This document shows, piece by piece, positions 17,868-27,566 of a stretch of DNA of 64,000 bases. This DNA is from Marinobacter sp. ELB17 (GTDB taxonomy: Bacteria > Pseudomonadota > Gammaproteobacteria > Pseudomonadales > Oleiphilaceae), in contig NZ_AAXY01000001.1 in the NCBI RefSeq assembly GCF_000169375.1, positions 186,001-250,000 of the forward strand, in the 5' to 3' direction. The notes below the pieces were generated by a model. The model worked only from the letters and a program-made list of their open reading frames with translations. It ran no database searches and was not told where the DNA came from. The position numbers and the translations under genes were made by a program. The stretch's first letter is position 1; every line of letters begins with the position of its first letter.

Positions 17868-18317
17868 ATGTTCGGTGTTTCTGAGGCAGATTTTCCACCC
17901 CCCGCTGTACCATCCGGGCGTAGCCTGTTTGAACGCCTGGAGCAGGCGGGCGAATCGGCCGTGCCGCTGTTGGACGAGCTGGGCGATGTGGTGCAGTCCA
18001 TCAAACGCCATCTGGTACGCCTGCTCAATGCCCACCCTGGTGCTAGCCGCAGCGCGCCGGAACTGGGCCTGCTGGATTTCAATGACGCTACCCTGGGCAC
18101 TCTGGATTTGGGTATTCGTGTGCGTAACGCCATCCGCCAGTGCATCGAACGTTTTGAACCCCGGGTGAACAGGGTCAACGTTCTGGCATTGCCCCAGGGC
18201 GCAGACCCGCTTCAGCTGAAGTTTCAGGTAACCGTGCATTTGCGGGTGGCGGCGGTAGACGACAAAGCGACCATCGATCTGCTATTGGACGACAAACGCT
18301 ATTACCGGGTGATCTAA
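17868..18317 (+). CDS. tssE: T6SS baseplate protein TssE (gp25-like)
   Basis: A gp25-family wedge component that joins the sheath to the baseplate. The 149-residue protein has the SLFERLEQ start, the SIKRHLVRLLNAHPG segment (about 43-57) and the LLDFND motif after it. The C-terminal part contains IRNAI-type helices and the ERFEPRV element typical of gp25 domains. It begins three bases after the tssC stop and is followed 32 bp later by tssF. Confidence 0.94.
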   Translation: MFGVSEADFPPPAVPSGRSLFERLEQAGESAVPLLDELGDVVQSIKRHLVRLLNAHPGASRSAPELGLLDFNDATLGTLDLGIRVRNAIRQCIERFEPRVNRVNVLALPQGADPLQLKFQVTVHLRVAAVDDKATIDLLLDDKRYYRVI

Positions 18318-18349
18318 CCAGCCGTGATACCACACCAACGGGCGTATGA

Positions 18350-20122
18350 ATGAAATTGAACCGCTTCTTTCAGGATGAGTTGAGCTTTCTCAAGCAGCAA
18401 GGGCGGGAGTTTGCGCAAAGCCATCCGCAGCTTTCGCGTTTTCTGTCGGAGCAAAGCGCAGACCCTGACGTGGAGCGGCTGTTGGAAGGCTTTGCTTTTT
18501 TGACCGGTAAGCTACGGGAAAAAGTGGAAGATGAATTTCCTGAGCTGACCCATTCGCTGTTAAACCTGTTGTGGCCCAACTACTTGCGCCCTGTGCCAAG
18601 CCTGACCATCATGCGTTTTGACCCGCAGCTGCACGCCATCAGCGAACGCCAGCGGGTGCCGCGCCACACTGAAGTGAAGAGCCGGCCGGTGGGCGAAGCC
18701 AATCGCCAGATCCAGTGCCGTTTCCGCACCTGCCGCGCACTGGACATCTATCCATTAACGGTGGCCGCGGTGCAGGCTGAGCACGGGCCGCAGAAGTCAT
18801 CTGTCACGGTGTCACTAGGTGTGCACAGCGATCAGCCGATGAACGGCCTGGGGCTTGATAGTCTACAATTTTATCTGGGCGGAAATGAGCCAAACGCCTC
18901 CACGCTTTACTTATGGTTAAACCACTACCTCGAAACTATGGAGTTGGTGGTGGGCGACACCGCTTGGCCGTTGCCCACCGAGCTGCTTCGGCCTGCGGGT
19001 TTTGCGGACGATGAGGCGTTGTTGCCCTGCCCGCAGAATGCTTTACCTGGCCACCGCCTTCTGCAGGAATATCTGAGCATGCCCGAGGCCTTCCGTTTTG
19101 TAACCGTGACGGGTCTGTTGTCGCGTTTGCCGAATCTGCAGGCAGACGAAATCAGCCTGCGCTTTCATTTCAGCCGCTTATTGCCGGCGCAGATGCGTAT
19201 GGGCGTCGATGATTTTCAGTTGTACTGCACGCCTGCCATTAACCTGTTCAGCCACGAAGGTGAGCCGGTGGACTTGAACGGGCGCCAGACCGAGTACCGA
19301 ATTCTGGCGTCCAGCCGCTCGCCCGACCACTATGAAGTGTTCAGCGTTGAACAGGTTGAAGGTTGGCTGGAGGGGCGCGCCGGGCGAAATACTCCACGCA
19401 TTTACACGCCGTTCGAGAGTTTTCGCCATGACATGGACAGCGAGCAACAGGACACGCCTTTGTATTATCACCTGCGGGCGCGGCAAAGCGTGCTTAACAA
19501 CGGTTTTGACCATTACATGGCGTTTGTACGCGCAGACGAATCCGCCTGCGTGAACCGGCAGGAAGCCATTTCGCTGAGCCTTGTGTGCAGCAACCGGCAG
19601 CTGCCGGAACAGCTGGCAGCAGGGGAAATCTGCATGGGTACCGAAAGCTCGCCAACCTTCGCCAGCTTTCGCAACATTACCCGGCCAACCGCTGCGATCA
19701 GGCCGACTCTTGACGGGCGGCTGCTGTGGGCATTAGTGGCCAACTTGTCGCTCAACTACGTAGTGGCGCCAGACGCGGAGGCTCTGCGCACGTTGGTGCG
19801 GTTGTACGATTTTCGCGCGTTGTCTGATCGTCAGGCTGCGCGAATTGCGCGCCGGCGTCAGTCGGCCATAAAGGGCTTGGAGTTGCAGACGCTAGACCGG
19901 ATGTTGCGGGGATTACCGGTACGGGGCACTCGCACCAGCTTGTTTTTAAGCCAACAGGGGTTCGCCTCGGAAGGCGAGCTCTACCTGTTCGGCACGGTGC
20001 TGAGTCGGTTTTTTGCACTCTATGCCAGTATTAATGCTTTTCACCAACTGGATGTGGTGAATACCGATAATCAGGAACGCTATACATGGAAGTTACAGCA
20101 CGATCAGCAGCCTCTGATGTAG
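18350..20122 (+). CDS. tssF: T6SS baseplate protein TssF
   Basis: The largest baseplate wedge protein, acting with TssG, TssE and TssK. The 590-residue product shows the typical N-terminus LNRFFQDELSFLKQQGREFAQSHPQLSRFL and the segment DEFPELTHSLLNLLWPNYLRPVPS that defines the family. Length is normal. Its 3' end overlaps the tssG start by 37 bp, which suggests translational coupling between the two wedge subunits. Confidence 0.97.
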   Translation: MKLNRFFQDELSFLKQQGREFAQSHPQLSRFLSEQSADPDVERLLEGFAFLTGKLREKVEDEFPELTHSLLNLLWPNYLRPVPSLTIMRFDPQLHAISERQRVPRHTEVKSRPVGEANRQIQCRFRTCRALDIYPLTVAAVQAEHGPQKSSVTVSLGVHSDQPMNGLGLDSLQFYLGGNEPNASTLYLWLNHYLETMELVVGDTAWPLPTELLRPAGFADDEALLPCPQNALPGHRLLQEYLSMPEAFRFVTVTGLLSRLPNLQADEISLRFHFSRLLPAQMRMGVDDFQLYCTPAINLFSHEGEPVDLNGRQTEYRILASSRSPDHYEVFSVEQVEGWLEGRAGRNTPRIYTPFESFRHDMDSEQQDTPLYYHLRARQSVLNNGFDHYMAFVRADESACVNRQEAISLSLVCSNRQLPEQLAAGEICMGTESSPTFASFRNITRPTAAIRPTLDGRLLWALVANLSLNYVVAPDAEALRTLVRLYDFRALSDRQAARIARRRQSAIKGLELQTLDRMLRGLPVRGTRTSLFLSQQGFASEGELYLFGTVLSRFFALYASINAFHQLDVVNTDNQERYTWKLQHDQQPLM

Positions 20123-21108
20123 CGGTTCTGCAGCCCGTTTTAGCCGACGCCAGGCGCTACAGTTTTTTTCAACTGGTGGATGTTATTCACCGGCACCATA
20201 ACGATGACATGGAATCTTCTGCAGTCAGCAATGGCTCGCCGGCCCCTGAACGTATCCGCTTTTCAGCCTCGGCGGGTTTGGGGTTCCCTGGCAGCGATGT
20301 GGTGTCAGCACTGTCGCCTGCGCATGAGCATGCGCCCTATCAGATGGAGGTGAGCTTTCTGGGTTTGCACGGCTCGCAGTCGCCATTGCCAGGCTATTAT
20401 CTGGAAGACCTGGCCTGGGAGGCCGGTCAGAATTTGGGTGTGCGCCGCCACTTCCTCGATTTTTTCAACCATCGCCTGGTCACACTGTTCCACCGTTGCT
20501 GGCGCAAATACCGTTACCACGTGCGCTACCGCCCGGGCGCGAACGATGGCTTTTCTGACACCGTGTTTGCATTGATGGGGCTGGGCGATCGGCAAAGGCG
20601 CCAGGCCCTGGCCGTGAGCGAATCCAGGTTGCTGGCATACTCTGGTGTACTGGCAGGCCCCAGCCGTTCGGCGGATGTAGTCGCGAAGATTGTTGGTCAT
20701 TGTTTTGACTTGGCCGACGTGGCCATTCGTCAGTGGGTGCTGCGCAACGTCGATATTGCGCCGGCCCAGCAAACTGCCTTGGGGCAGGCCAACGCCAGTC
20801 TGGGTCAGGACACCTTGGTGGGTGCCAAGGTGGCGGACCGCAGCGGCAAGTTTTCCCTGCGTCTTGGCAATCTTTGCCATCGCCGTTTCATCGATTTTTT
20901 ACCCAACGGCGACGACTACCCAAGGCTGATTCGCCTGCTGGAGTTTGTGGTGCGTGAACCCCTGGCGTGGGATTTGGAACTGCACATGCGCCCTCAGGAT
21001 ATCCAGCCGGTTGTACTAGGGCAGCACGGCTGTCTGGGGTGGACCACGTTTTTAAGTCCCGAAAGGGCATCTGCGAGCTCCTATGTCTGCTTGCCCATTC
21101 GCCACTAA
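20086..21108 (+). CDS. tssG: T6SS baseplate protein TssG
   Basis: Baseplate wedge subunit that forms a complex with two TssF copies. The 340-residue protein contains the family elements RRYSFFQLVDVIHR (about 25-38), MEVSFLGLHGSQSPLPGYYLEDL (about 87-109) and FLDFFNHRLVTLFHRCWRKYRY (about 122-143). The start at 20086 has AGGAA eight bases upstream and lies inside tssF. It is followed by the fha gene after 18 bp. Confidence 0.96.
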   Translation: MEVTARSAASDVAVLQPVLADARRYSFFQLVDVIHRHHNDDMESSAVSNGSPAPERIRFSASAGLGFPGSDVVSALSPAHEHAPYQMEVSFLGLHGSQSPLPGYYLEDLAWEAGQNLGVRRHFLDFFNHRLVTLFHRCWRKYRYHVRYRPGANDGFSDTVFALMGLGDRQRRQALAVSESRLLAYSGVLAGPSRSADVVAKIVGHCFDLADVAIRQWVLRNVDIAPAQQTALGQANASLGQDTLVGAKVADRSGKFSLRLGNLCHRRFIDFLPNGDDYPRLIRLLEFVVREPLAWDLELHMRPQDIQPVVLGQHGCLGWTTFLSPERASASSYVCLPIRH

Positions 21109-21126
21109 CCTGCAGGACCGAACGCC

Positions 21127-22329
21127 ATGCCCTTATCGACCGATGTATTGACGCTTACGTTGCTGAGTCCACCGGTTGCCGGCACCGCCACAGACTTCCG
21201 CTTCGGCCGTGAAGGCGGTTCCATTGGTAGCGCCGGAAACGATTCCTGGCGGCTGTCTGCCCATCGCACCGGCGCGGTTTGCGGTCACGCCGAAGTACGC
21301 TTTGCCGACGACGGCTATTGCCTGATTGACCGCAGTGGCCGTACACACATTAATGGTGCCAGCCAACCGATCGGGCGAGGGCGGCGGGCCCGCTTACAGC
21401 AGGGCGATACCATCGCCATTGGCATCTATCGTATGCGCGCCGAATTTGGTGTTGCGGCGGCGGAACTGGGCACAGGCCCAGATACCGAAAATCTCACAGA
21501 GCAGCCTTTAGTGCATAGCGCTGAAGCCCCTTTGCTGCGCGTTAAAAAAGAACAGCTGCCGGCTGCGGAACCCCTACAAACATTAAGAGCTCCGGTTCAG
21601 GATGCCGCCGCTTTTAACGGAGCCCCACCCTGGTCATTGGCGGGCCCGAATGTTGGGGTAAACATCCCAGCGGAAGAGCAGGGTGACGGCGTGGAATCCC
21701 GGTGCTCTCAATCGCAAAAGACGGGCCTGGACAGCCGCCAGCACATTGGCGTAGCGCCCTTACTGCGGGGCCTTGATAGCAATCTGACTCTGGCTAATAG
21801 TGATGATATGACGCTGTTGCTGGAGGAAGCCGGGCAAACTCTGCAAGCGGCCATTAGCGGGCTGCTGGCGCTGCATCAAAGCGAAGACAGCCGGCACCAG
21901 GTGCTGCGCACGCGCTTACAGCCTATTGAAGACAACCCTTTGCGATTTGCGGCCGATTATTCGTCGACCGTACACACCCTGTTTGCTGGCCAGCGCAGTC
22001 CGGTGCACTTGTCTGCGCCCGCGGCCGTGCAGGAGAGTCTGGCCAGTCTGAAACACCACCAGCAAGCCACCCGCGTGGCGACCAGCCAGGGCCTGGAAGC
22101 GATCTTGCACGCGCTGTCACCTGACGCCCTGCTACAGCGTTTTCGCGGATATCGCCGCGGCCTGCAAACCGATGAAGATGAAAATACCTGGGCCTGGGAT
22201 ATGTACCGGCACTATTACCAGGAGCTGAATTCCAGCCGTCAGCAAGGCTTTGAACGGTTGTTCCAGGAAGTGTTTGACCAAGCCTACGACCAGCACATAC
22301 GCCAACTGCAAAGAGAAAGCCTGTTATGA
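21127..22329 (+). CDS. T6SS FHA-domain protein (TagH/Fha)
   Basis: A 400-residue regulatory or scaffold protein. The N-terminal forkhead-associated domain (about 10-100) binds phosphothreonine peptides: visible core elements are IGSAGNDSWRLS, the HAEV strand and the LIDRSG-N turn. A variable linker (about 110-220) is followed by the C-terminal domain specific to T6SS FHA proteins (about 230-400). In some systems the FHA protein is controlled by the kinase PpkA and phosphatase PppA. Neither is encoded here, so any phosphorylation input would come from elsewhere. It overlaps the tssJ start by 4 bp. Confidence 0.9.
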   Translation: MPLSTDVLTLTLLSPPVAGTATDFRFGREGGSIGSAGNDSWRLSAHRTGAVCGHAEVRFADDGYCLIDRSGRTHINGASQPIGRGRRARLQQGDTIAIGIYRMRAEFGVAAAELGTGPDTENLTEQPLVHSAEAPLLRVKKEQLPAAEPLQTLRAPVQDAAAFNGAPPWSLAGPNVGVNIPAEEQGDGVESRCSQSQKTGLDSRQHIGVAPLLRGLDSNLTLANSDDMTLLLEEAGQTLQAAISGLLALHQSEDSRHQVLRTRLQPIEDNPLRFAADYSSTVHTLFAGQRSPVHLSAPAAVQESLASLKHHQQATRVATSQGLEAILHALSPDALLQRFRGYRRGLQTDEDENTWAWDMYRHYYQELNSSRQQGFERLFQEVFDQAYDQHIRQLQRESLL

Positions 22330-22865
22330 GTCTAATCGCGCGCCACCTATTGATTCTAATCCTGGGCCTGGGCCTGGCCGGCTGCAGCACCCCCTACAAA
22401 GTGGTCAGCAAAACCGGCAAGGTACTGTGGGACCCGGACATTCCGGTGGGCTACGCCGAAGATCTTCCCAGCCGCATAGATCTGGCGATGGTGGCCGAGC
22501 AAGACGTAAACCCGAATGAAGCGCTGAGCCCGACACCCATTGCGTTTCAGATTATCGAGCTGCGCGATAGCTCGTTGCTGATGGCTGCCGACTTTGACCA
22601 GCTGCTGAGCAACCTGAAGTTGTCCCTGGGGCGCAATTACATAGATCACAGTGACTACACCGTGTTGCCGGGCGAATTCAAGTTTGTAGAACCTTTCGAT
22701 GTTAGCGCCGACACGCGGGTTATCGGCGTTATCGCTTTTTACGCTTATCCCAATCAGTCGCAGTGGAAAAAGGTGGTCAAAGTGGACCCGTTGGGCGGGC
22801 GTTATCACCTATTGGTGAACTTGCGCCAGCGCGAAGTGCAACTGAAACGCGCGGGCGAATCGTGA
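22326..22865 (+). CDS. tssJ: T6SS outer-membrane lipoprotein TssJ
   Basis: Anchors the TssJLM membrane complex to the outer membrane by contacting the periplasmic domain of TssM. The 179-residue precursor has a short lipoprotein signal ending in the lipobox LAGC, giving a lipidated Cys at about residue 20. The mature domain contains the expected beta-rich TssJ fold (YTVLPGEFKFVEPFDVSADTRVIGVIAFY and the following strand). Its stop overlaps the tssK start in a TGATG. Confidence 0.94.
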   Translation: MSLIARHLLILILGLGLAGCSTPYKVVSKTGKVLWDPDIPVGYAEDLPSRIDLAMVAEQDVNPNEALSPTPIAFQIIELRDSSLLMAADFDQLLSNLKLSLGRNYIDHSDYTVLPGEFKFVEPFDVSADTRVIGVIAFYAYPNQSQWKKVVKVDPLGGRYHLLVNLRQREVQLKRAGES

Positions 22866-24202
22866 TGGGCAGCAGCAACCGCGTAGTCTGGAGTGATGGG
22901 TTGTTTATAAAGCCCCAGCACTTCCAGCAGCAACAGCGCTATTTGGAACAGCAGATTCACCAGCGTTCGCTGGCATTGTGTCGGTCACTTTATGGTTTCA
23001 GTGCACTGGCGTTGAATGACGAATATCTGGGTTTTGGTCGGATCTCCCTGGTCAATGCGGCCGGGCTGTTTGCCGACGGCACCTGTTTTGATCTGCTTCG
23101 TGATGATGTGATGCCGCAGCCGCTAGAAATTACAGACGCTTCAGTGGCCAATCAGCTGGTTTACCTGGCACTGCCGCTGCAGAGCAACACTCAGACTGAA
23201 ATTTGCTGGCCGGAAGAGCCTGCGGTGCATTCGCGCTTCCAGGCAGCTTGCACGGATATCCGCGACCTACATACCACTCAGGGCGACACACACAGCGTTG
23301 ACCTGGCGCGGGTGGCGCCAAGATTAATGCTTGGAAATCAAGACTTTAGCGCCTACAGCACGCTGGCCATTGGCCGCATTCTGGAACAACGAGCCAACGG
23401 CAGTCTGATGATGGATGCGAATTTTATCCCGACGCTGCTGGACATAAAAGCGGCGCCGCGGCTGCAGCGGTTTGTGGAAGAAATGGCCGGGCTGATGCGA
23501 GAGCGTGCCCGCAATATCGCCGATCGTGTCGGGGCTCCTGGCCACAACGGCGTGGCCGAAGTCACCGACTTTCTGTTGCTGCAGTTGATGAACCGCAGCC
23601 ACCCGCGCTTTCTGCACCTGTCACGGTTGCCGCAGCTGCACCCACAAGCTCTCTATGAAGCACTGCTAGAACTGTGTGCAGAACTGGTGACCTTCACCGA
23701 TCAGAGCCGGCTTCCGCCGCCGTTTGTGCCCTATCACCACGATTTGCCGGAAGTCTGTTTCAGCCAGCTTATGCAGCTATTGCGCCAGGCCCTGAGCACG
23801 GTGCTGGAGCCACAAGCCATGGCTATTGGTCTTCAGGAACGTCAGTTTGGGTTGACGGTTGCGCCGCTGCACGATTCCGGTCTGATCGGCAGCGCCGAGT
23901 TCATCCTGGCGGTAAAAGCCGACATGCCCCACGACGACCTGCGCAGTGGCTTCGTACAGCAGTGCAAAGTGGCGTCAGTGGAAAAAATTCGTGATTTGAT
24001 CAGTTTGCAGCTGCCGGGCATTCCACTGGTGGTGTTACCGGTGGCGCCGCGTCAGCTGCCGTACCATGCCGGTTATGTTTACTTTCAGCTAGACGACAAC
24101 AGTCAGGCCTGGCAAATGCTGGAAAATGCCAGCGGTTTTGCTTTTCACGTGGCCGGTGAATTCCCCGCGCTGGAAATGCAGTTCTGGGCTATCCGGAGAT
24201 AA
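22865..24202 (+). CDS. tssK: T6SS baseplate-membrane adaptor TssK
   Basis: A trimeric adaptor related to phage receptor-binding proteins; it links the baseplate to TssL and TssM at the inner membrane. The ATG at 22865 overlaps the tssJ stop and gives 445 residues, the expected family length. The start VVWSDGLFIKPQHFQQQQRYLE is the usual TssK N-terminus. A longer in-frame extension to 22763 lies inside tssJ and is rejected. Confidence 0.97.
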   Translation: MGSSNRVVWSDGLFIKPQHFQQQQRYLEQQIHQRSLALCRSLYGFSALALNDEYLGFGRISLVNAAGLFADGTCFDLLRDDVMPQPLEITDASVANQLVYLALPLQSNTQTEICWPEEPAVHSRFQAACTDIRDLHTTQGDTHSVDLARVAPRLMLGNQDFSAYSTLAIGRILEQRANGSLMMDANFIPTLLDIKAAPRLQRFVEEMAGLMRERARNIADRVGAPGHNGVAEVTDFLLLQLMNRSHPRFLHLSRLPQLHPQALYEALLELCAELVTFTDQSRLPPPFVPYHHDLPEVCFSQLMQLLRQALSTVLEPQAMAIGLQERQFGLTVAPLHDSGLIGSAEFILAVKADMPHDDLRSGFVQQCKVASVEKIRDLISLQLPGIPLVVLPVAPRQLPYHAGYVYFQLDDNSQAWQMLENASGFAFHVAGEFPALEMQFWAIRR

Positions 24203-24205
24203 GCC

Positions 24206-24928
24206 ATGGACAACGAGATGCACAGCAATGCCTTCAGTCTGCGCGGGCTGGAGCCAAACCCGCTGATTGACGCCGCAGCACCATTACTGGGGCTGGTGAT
24301 ACGGATTCGCCGGTTAGCAGACTATTCGTCGGTTGAAAGTCTTTACCAACAGGTGCTGGACGACATTACAGTTATTGAACGCGAGCTGGTGGCGCAGGGT
24401 TATGAAAACTCGGCGTTAGTGTCCTACCGCTACGTACTCTGCGCCTTTATTGATGAGGCCATGCTGGGAACACAGTGGGGTGCCCACAGCGTATGGTCGC
24501 AGCAGTCCCTGCTGTCGCGCTTCCATAACGAAACCTGGGGCGGAGAAAAAGTGTTCGGCATTCTGGCGCGGATGGAGCAGGAACCGGAGCGTTACCAGAA
24601 CATGCTGGCGTTTATCTATCTGTGCCTGTGCCTGGGGTTCGAGGGCCGATACAAAGTGATGACCAACGGCCGCGACGAATACAACAGCATTTTGCGCGGC
24701 TTGGGCCAGCAACTCGCCACTCTTAATGGCGACGCGGCATCTGCGCCGCTGGCTGACGCGCTGAAAAATCGTGTGCCGGCCCGCAGCCATTATGGCAATC
24801 ACTGGCCTCTGGCGGGTATTGGGCTGGCTTTAGTGCTCGCTCTGGGCGGTATTTTTCACCTGTACAGTAGCGCTCTGGACGAGCGTGTAGCGCAGGTACA
24901 TGAATTATTAGAACAACTACCACGATAA
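24206..24928 (+). CDS. tssL: T6SS inner-membrane protein TssL (DotU/IcmH type, short form)
   Basis: Partner of TssM in the inner-membrane complex. The 240-residue protein has the helical cytoplasmic DotU domain (about 15-180; LCAFIDEAMLGTQWGAHSVW and WGGEKVF are diagnostic) and one C-terminal transmembrane segment at about 200-220. Some TssL proteins carry a peptidoglycan-binding OmpA domain after the membrane segment. This one stops about 20 residues beyond it, so wall anchoring must come from another protein. It lies 3 bp after tssK. Confidence 0.96.
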   Translation: MDNEMHSNAFSLRGLEPNPLIDAAAPLLGLVIRIRRLADYSSVESLYQQVLDDITVIERELVAQGYENSALVSYRYVLCAFIDEAMLGTQWGAHSVWSQQSLLSRFHNETWGGEKVFGILARMEQEPERYQNMLAFIYLCLCLGFEGRYKVMTNGRDEYNSILRGLGQQLATLNGDAASAPLADALKNRVPARSHYGNHWPLAGIGLALVLALGGIFHLYSSALDERVAQVHELLEQLPR

Positions 24929-24938
24929 GGAAATCACC

Positions 24939-27524
24939 GTGATTCGGGTTGAACTGCCGGCGTTAATCGGACGCCTCAACGACGTATGCCGTCAGGCGCT
25001 TGAAGCCTCCGCGGCCTTGTGTATCAGTCGCCAAGGCGCTGAAATAACGCCTGCCCATTTGCTGTTCCAATTACTGGATCAGCCCCTGTGCGATGTTCGA
25101 CAGATTCTTCAGCAGGCTGACATCGGGTATTCGCCGTTGCAGCAGCAACTGGGTGACAGCCTGGCCGGTAGCGTACAAAACGCCGAGCCTTACCCAGCTT
25201 TTTCACCGCTGCTGATTGAGCTGCTACAAGACGCCTGGCTGCTGGCTTCGGCCGAACTGGGGCAGCAACAGTTGCGCTCTGGAGCCATTACGCTGGCGCT
25301 GCTGCTGAATCCGCAGCGCTATCTGCCAGCGCAGGTATGCGACACTCTGGCGCCGATCAACCGCGAACAGCTGCGGCGCCAGTTTGAAGCCTGCACCCGT
25401 GGCTCGGCAGAACAGCCGACTATTGCGCAGCAGGGCTCCGCCGCCGATAGTCGCCAGGTCAGCGTTGATGATGGTCCGTTACAGCGCTACGCCCAAGACT
25501 TCACCGCGCTGGCACGGCAGCAAAAGCTGGACCCGGTGTTGTGCCGCGACAGGGAAATCGACCAGATCATCGACATTTTGTGCCGCCGGCGCAAAAACAA
25601 CCCCATGGTGGTGGGCGATGCCGGCGTTGGTAAAAGCGCGGTGGTGGAAGGCCTTGCCCTGCGCATCGCCCATGGTGAAGTGCCAGAACGCCTGCGCAAA
25701 GTGGCGCTTTGGGGGTTGGATTTGGGCGCCCTGCAGGCCGGTGCGTCGGTGAAAGGCGAATTCGAAAAGCGTCTGAAAAGTGTGATTGATACCGTCAAAA
25801 ACTCCGCAACGCCGATTATTCTGTTCATAGACGAAGCCCATACCCTGATCGGCGCCGGTAACAGCGAGGGCGGATCAGACGCTGCTAATTTGCTAAAACC
25901 GGCTCTGGCCCGTGGTGAACTGAGCACCATCGGTGCCACCACGTGGCGCGAGTATAAAAAGTATTTTGAAAAAGATCCGGCGCTGAGCCGTCGTTTTCAG
26001 CCGGTTGCTCTGGATGAGCCCAGCCCGCAACAGGCGGTGCACATACTGCGCGGCTTGCGACCGGTTTACGAAAAAGCCCATCAGATTTTGATTGCTGATA
26101 GCGCACTGCAGGCCGCGGCTGAATTGTCTGCACGCTATCTTGCCGGGCGCCAATTGCCCGACAAAGCCATTGACGTACTGGATACCGCTTGCGCCCGGGT
26201 CAGCCTGAATTTAACCACGCCGCCGCGCCAGCTCAGCCACATCCGCAGCGAACTTGCTCAGTTGGCTCTAGAGCAGGAATTACTGCAGCGTGAACAGCAA
26301 CTGGGGCAGGCAACAGACAGCGCACGGCAAATTGCACTTGATGAAGCATTAGCGTCATTGCAGGTCGCCGCAACCGATCTGGAACAACGTTGGCAAGCCC
26401 AGCGTGAGCTGGTCGGGCGGCTGATTAAGGTACAAGAACAGCTATTGGCTGGTAATTCCGAATTGGCCGCAGAAGCCGGCACGATTGAGCAACAGCTTGC
26501 GCAGCTGCAGGCCGACGAGCCGTTGGTGTACGCGCGGGTAGACGAACGTCAGATTGCCGCGGTCATCGCCGACTGGACCGGTATTCCGGTCAACCGTATG
26601 AGCCGCGACGAGCTGGAGAAAATCACCCACCTGCCGGCGTATCTGTTCGCCCACATCAAAGGTCAGGATAGCGCCATTGCCGCAATCCATCAGCATTTAC
26701 TGACCGCCCGCGCCGATCTGCGCCGCCCCGGCAGGCCAATGGGCGCTTTCCTGCTGGCGGGCCCGAGTGGTGTGGGCAAAACGGAAACCGTGATTCAGTT
26801 AGCTGAGCTGCTCTACGGTGGCCGACAGTTTTTGACCACCATCAATATGTCCGAGTATCAGGAAAAGCACACCGTATCGCGCCTGATTGGCTCGCCCCCC
26901 GGCTACGTAGGCTTTGGCGAGGGCGGTTTACTCACCGAGGCAATGCGCCAAAAACCCTATTCGGTGGTGCTGCTGGATGAAGTGGAAAAAGCCCATCCAG
27001 ATGTTCTGAACCTTTTCTACCAGGCCTTCGACAAAGGCGAAATGGCGGATGGCGAAGGCCGGTTGATCGATTGCAGCAATATTGTGTTCTTCCTGACCTC
27101 AAATCTTGGCCACCAGACCATTGTGCAAAACGCCGCTGAGCCGCAAGCACTCATCGCAGCGATTTACCCGGAGCTGGCCGCTTTCTTCAAGCCAGCGCTG
27201 TTGGCGCGTATGCAGGTAGTGCCTTACCTGCCGCTGAATGACAGCACTCTCGACTGCATCGTTGTGGACAAACTGGAGCGACTGGCCAATCAGATCAGCC
27301 AGCGCTACCAGGCTGAGGTGGTGTTGGATGGCAATCTTGCCGGCGCCATCCGCGAGCGCGCTCTGCACAGTGAAAATGGCGCCCGCATGCTCGAGGCCGT
27401 TATTGAGGGCGAACTGCTGCCGAAAGTGTCACTGGCCCTACTGGAAAAACTGGCGCGGCGGGAACCGGTTGTGCGGGTCACCCTGAGCGCCGGCGAAAAC
27501 GGATTCAGTGGCACGGTTGCCTGA
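24939..27524 (+). CDS. clpV: T6SS sheath-recycling ATPase ClpV (TssH)
   Basis: A Hsp100-type AAA+ unfoldase that disassembles contracted TssBC sheaths. The 861-residue protein has an N-domain (1-150) that would bind TssC. AAA domain 1 has Walker A GDAGVGKS at 226-233 and Walker B ILFIDEAHTLIGAG. The middle coiled-coil region is about 400-530. AAA domain 2 has GPSGVGKT near 608-615 and VVLLDEVEKAH. Its place in the T6SS block and the divergent N-domain separate it from ClpB. It is 10 bp after tssL. Confidence 0.97.
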   Translation: MIRVELPALIGRLNDVCRQALEASAALCISRQGAEITPAHLLFQLLDQPLCDVRQILQQADIGYSPLQQQLGDSLAGSVQNAEPYPAFSPLLIELLQDAWLLASAELGQQQLRSGAITLALLLNPQRYLPAQVCDTLAPINREQLRRQFEACTRGSAEQPTIAQQGSAADSRQVSVDDGPLQRYAQDFTALARQQKLDPVLCRDREIDQIIDILCRRRKNNPMVVGDAGVGKSAVVEGLALRIAHGEVPERLRKVALWGLDLGALQAGASVKGEFEKRLKSVIDTVKNSATPIILFIDEAHTLIGAGNSEGGSDAANLLKPALARGELSTIGATTWREYKKYFEKDPALSRRFQPVALDEPSPQQAVHILRGLRPVYEKAHQILIADSALQAAAELSARYLAGRQLPDKAIDVLDTACARVSLNLTTPPRQLSHIRSELAQLALEQELLQREQQLGQATDSARQIALDEALASLQVAATDLEQRWQAQRELVGRLIKVQEQLLAGNSELAAEAGTIEQQLAQLQADEPLVYARVDERQIAAVIADWTGIPVNRMSRDELEKITHLPAYLFAHIKGQDSAIAAIHQHLLTARADLRRPGRPMGAFLLAGPSGVGKTETVIQLAELLYGGRQFLTTINMSEYQEKHTVSRLIGSPPGYVGFGEGGLLTEAMRQKPYSVVLLDEVEKAHPDVLNLFYQAFDKGEMADGEGRLIDCSNIVFFLTSNLGHQTIVQNAAEPQALIAAIYPELAAFFKPALLARMQVVPYLPLNDSTLDCIVVDKLERLANQISQRYQAEVVLDGNLAGAIRERALHSENGARMLEAVIEGELLPKVSLALLEKLARREPVVRVTLSAGENGFSGTVA

Positions 27525-27566
27525 ACGGCCACCTCACATTACACACCTTAAAACGGACAATCGGAT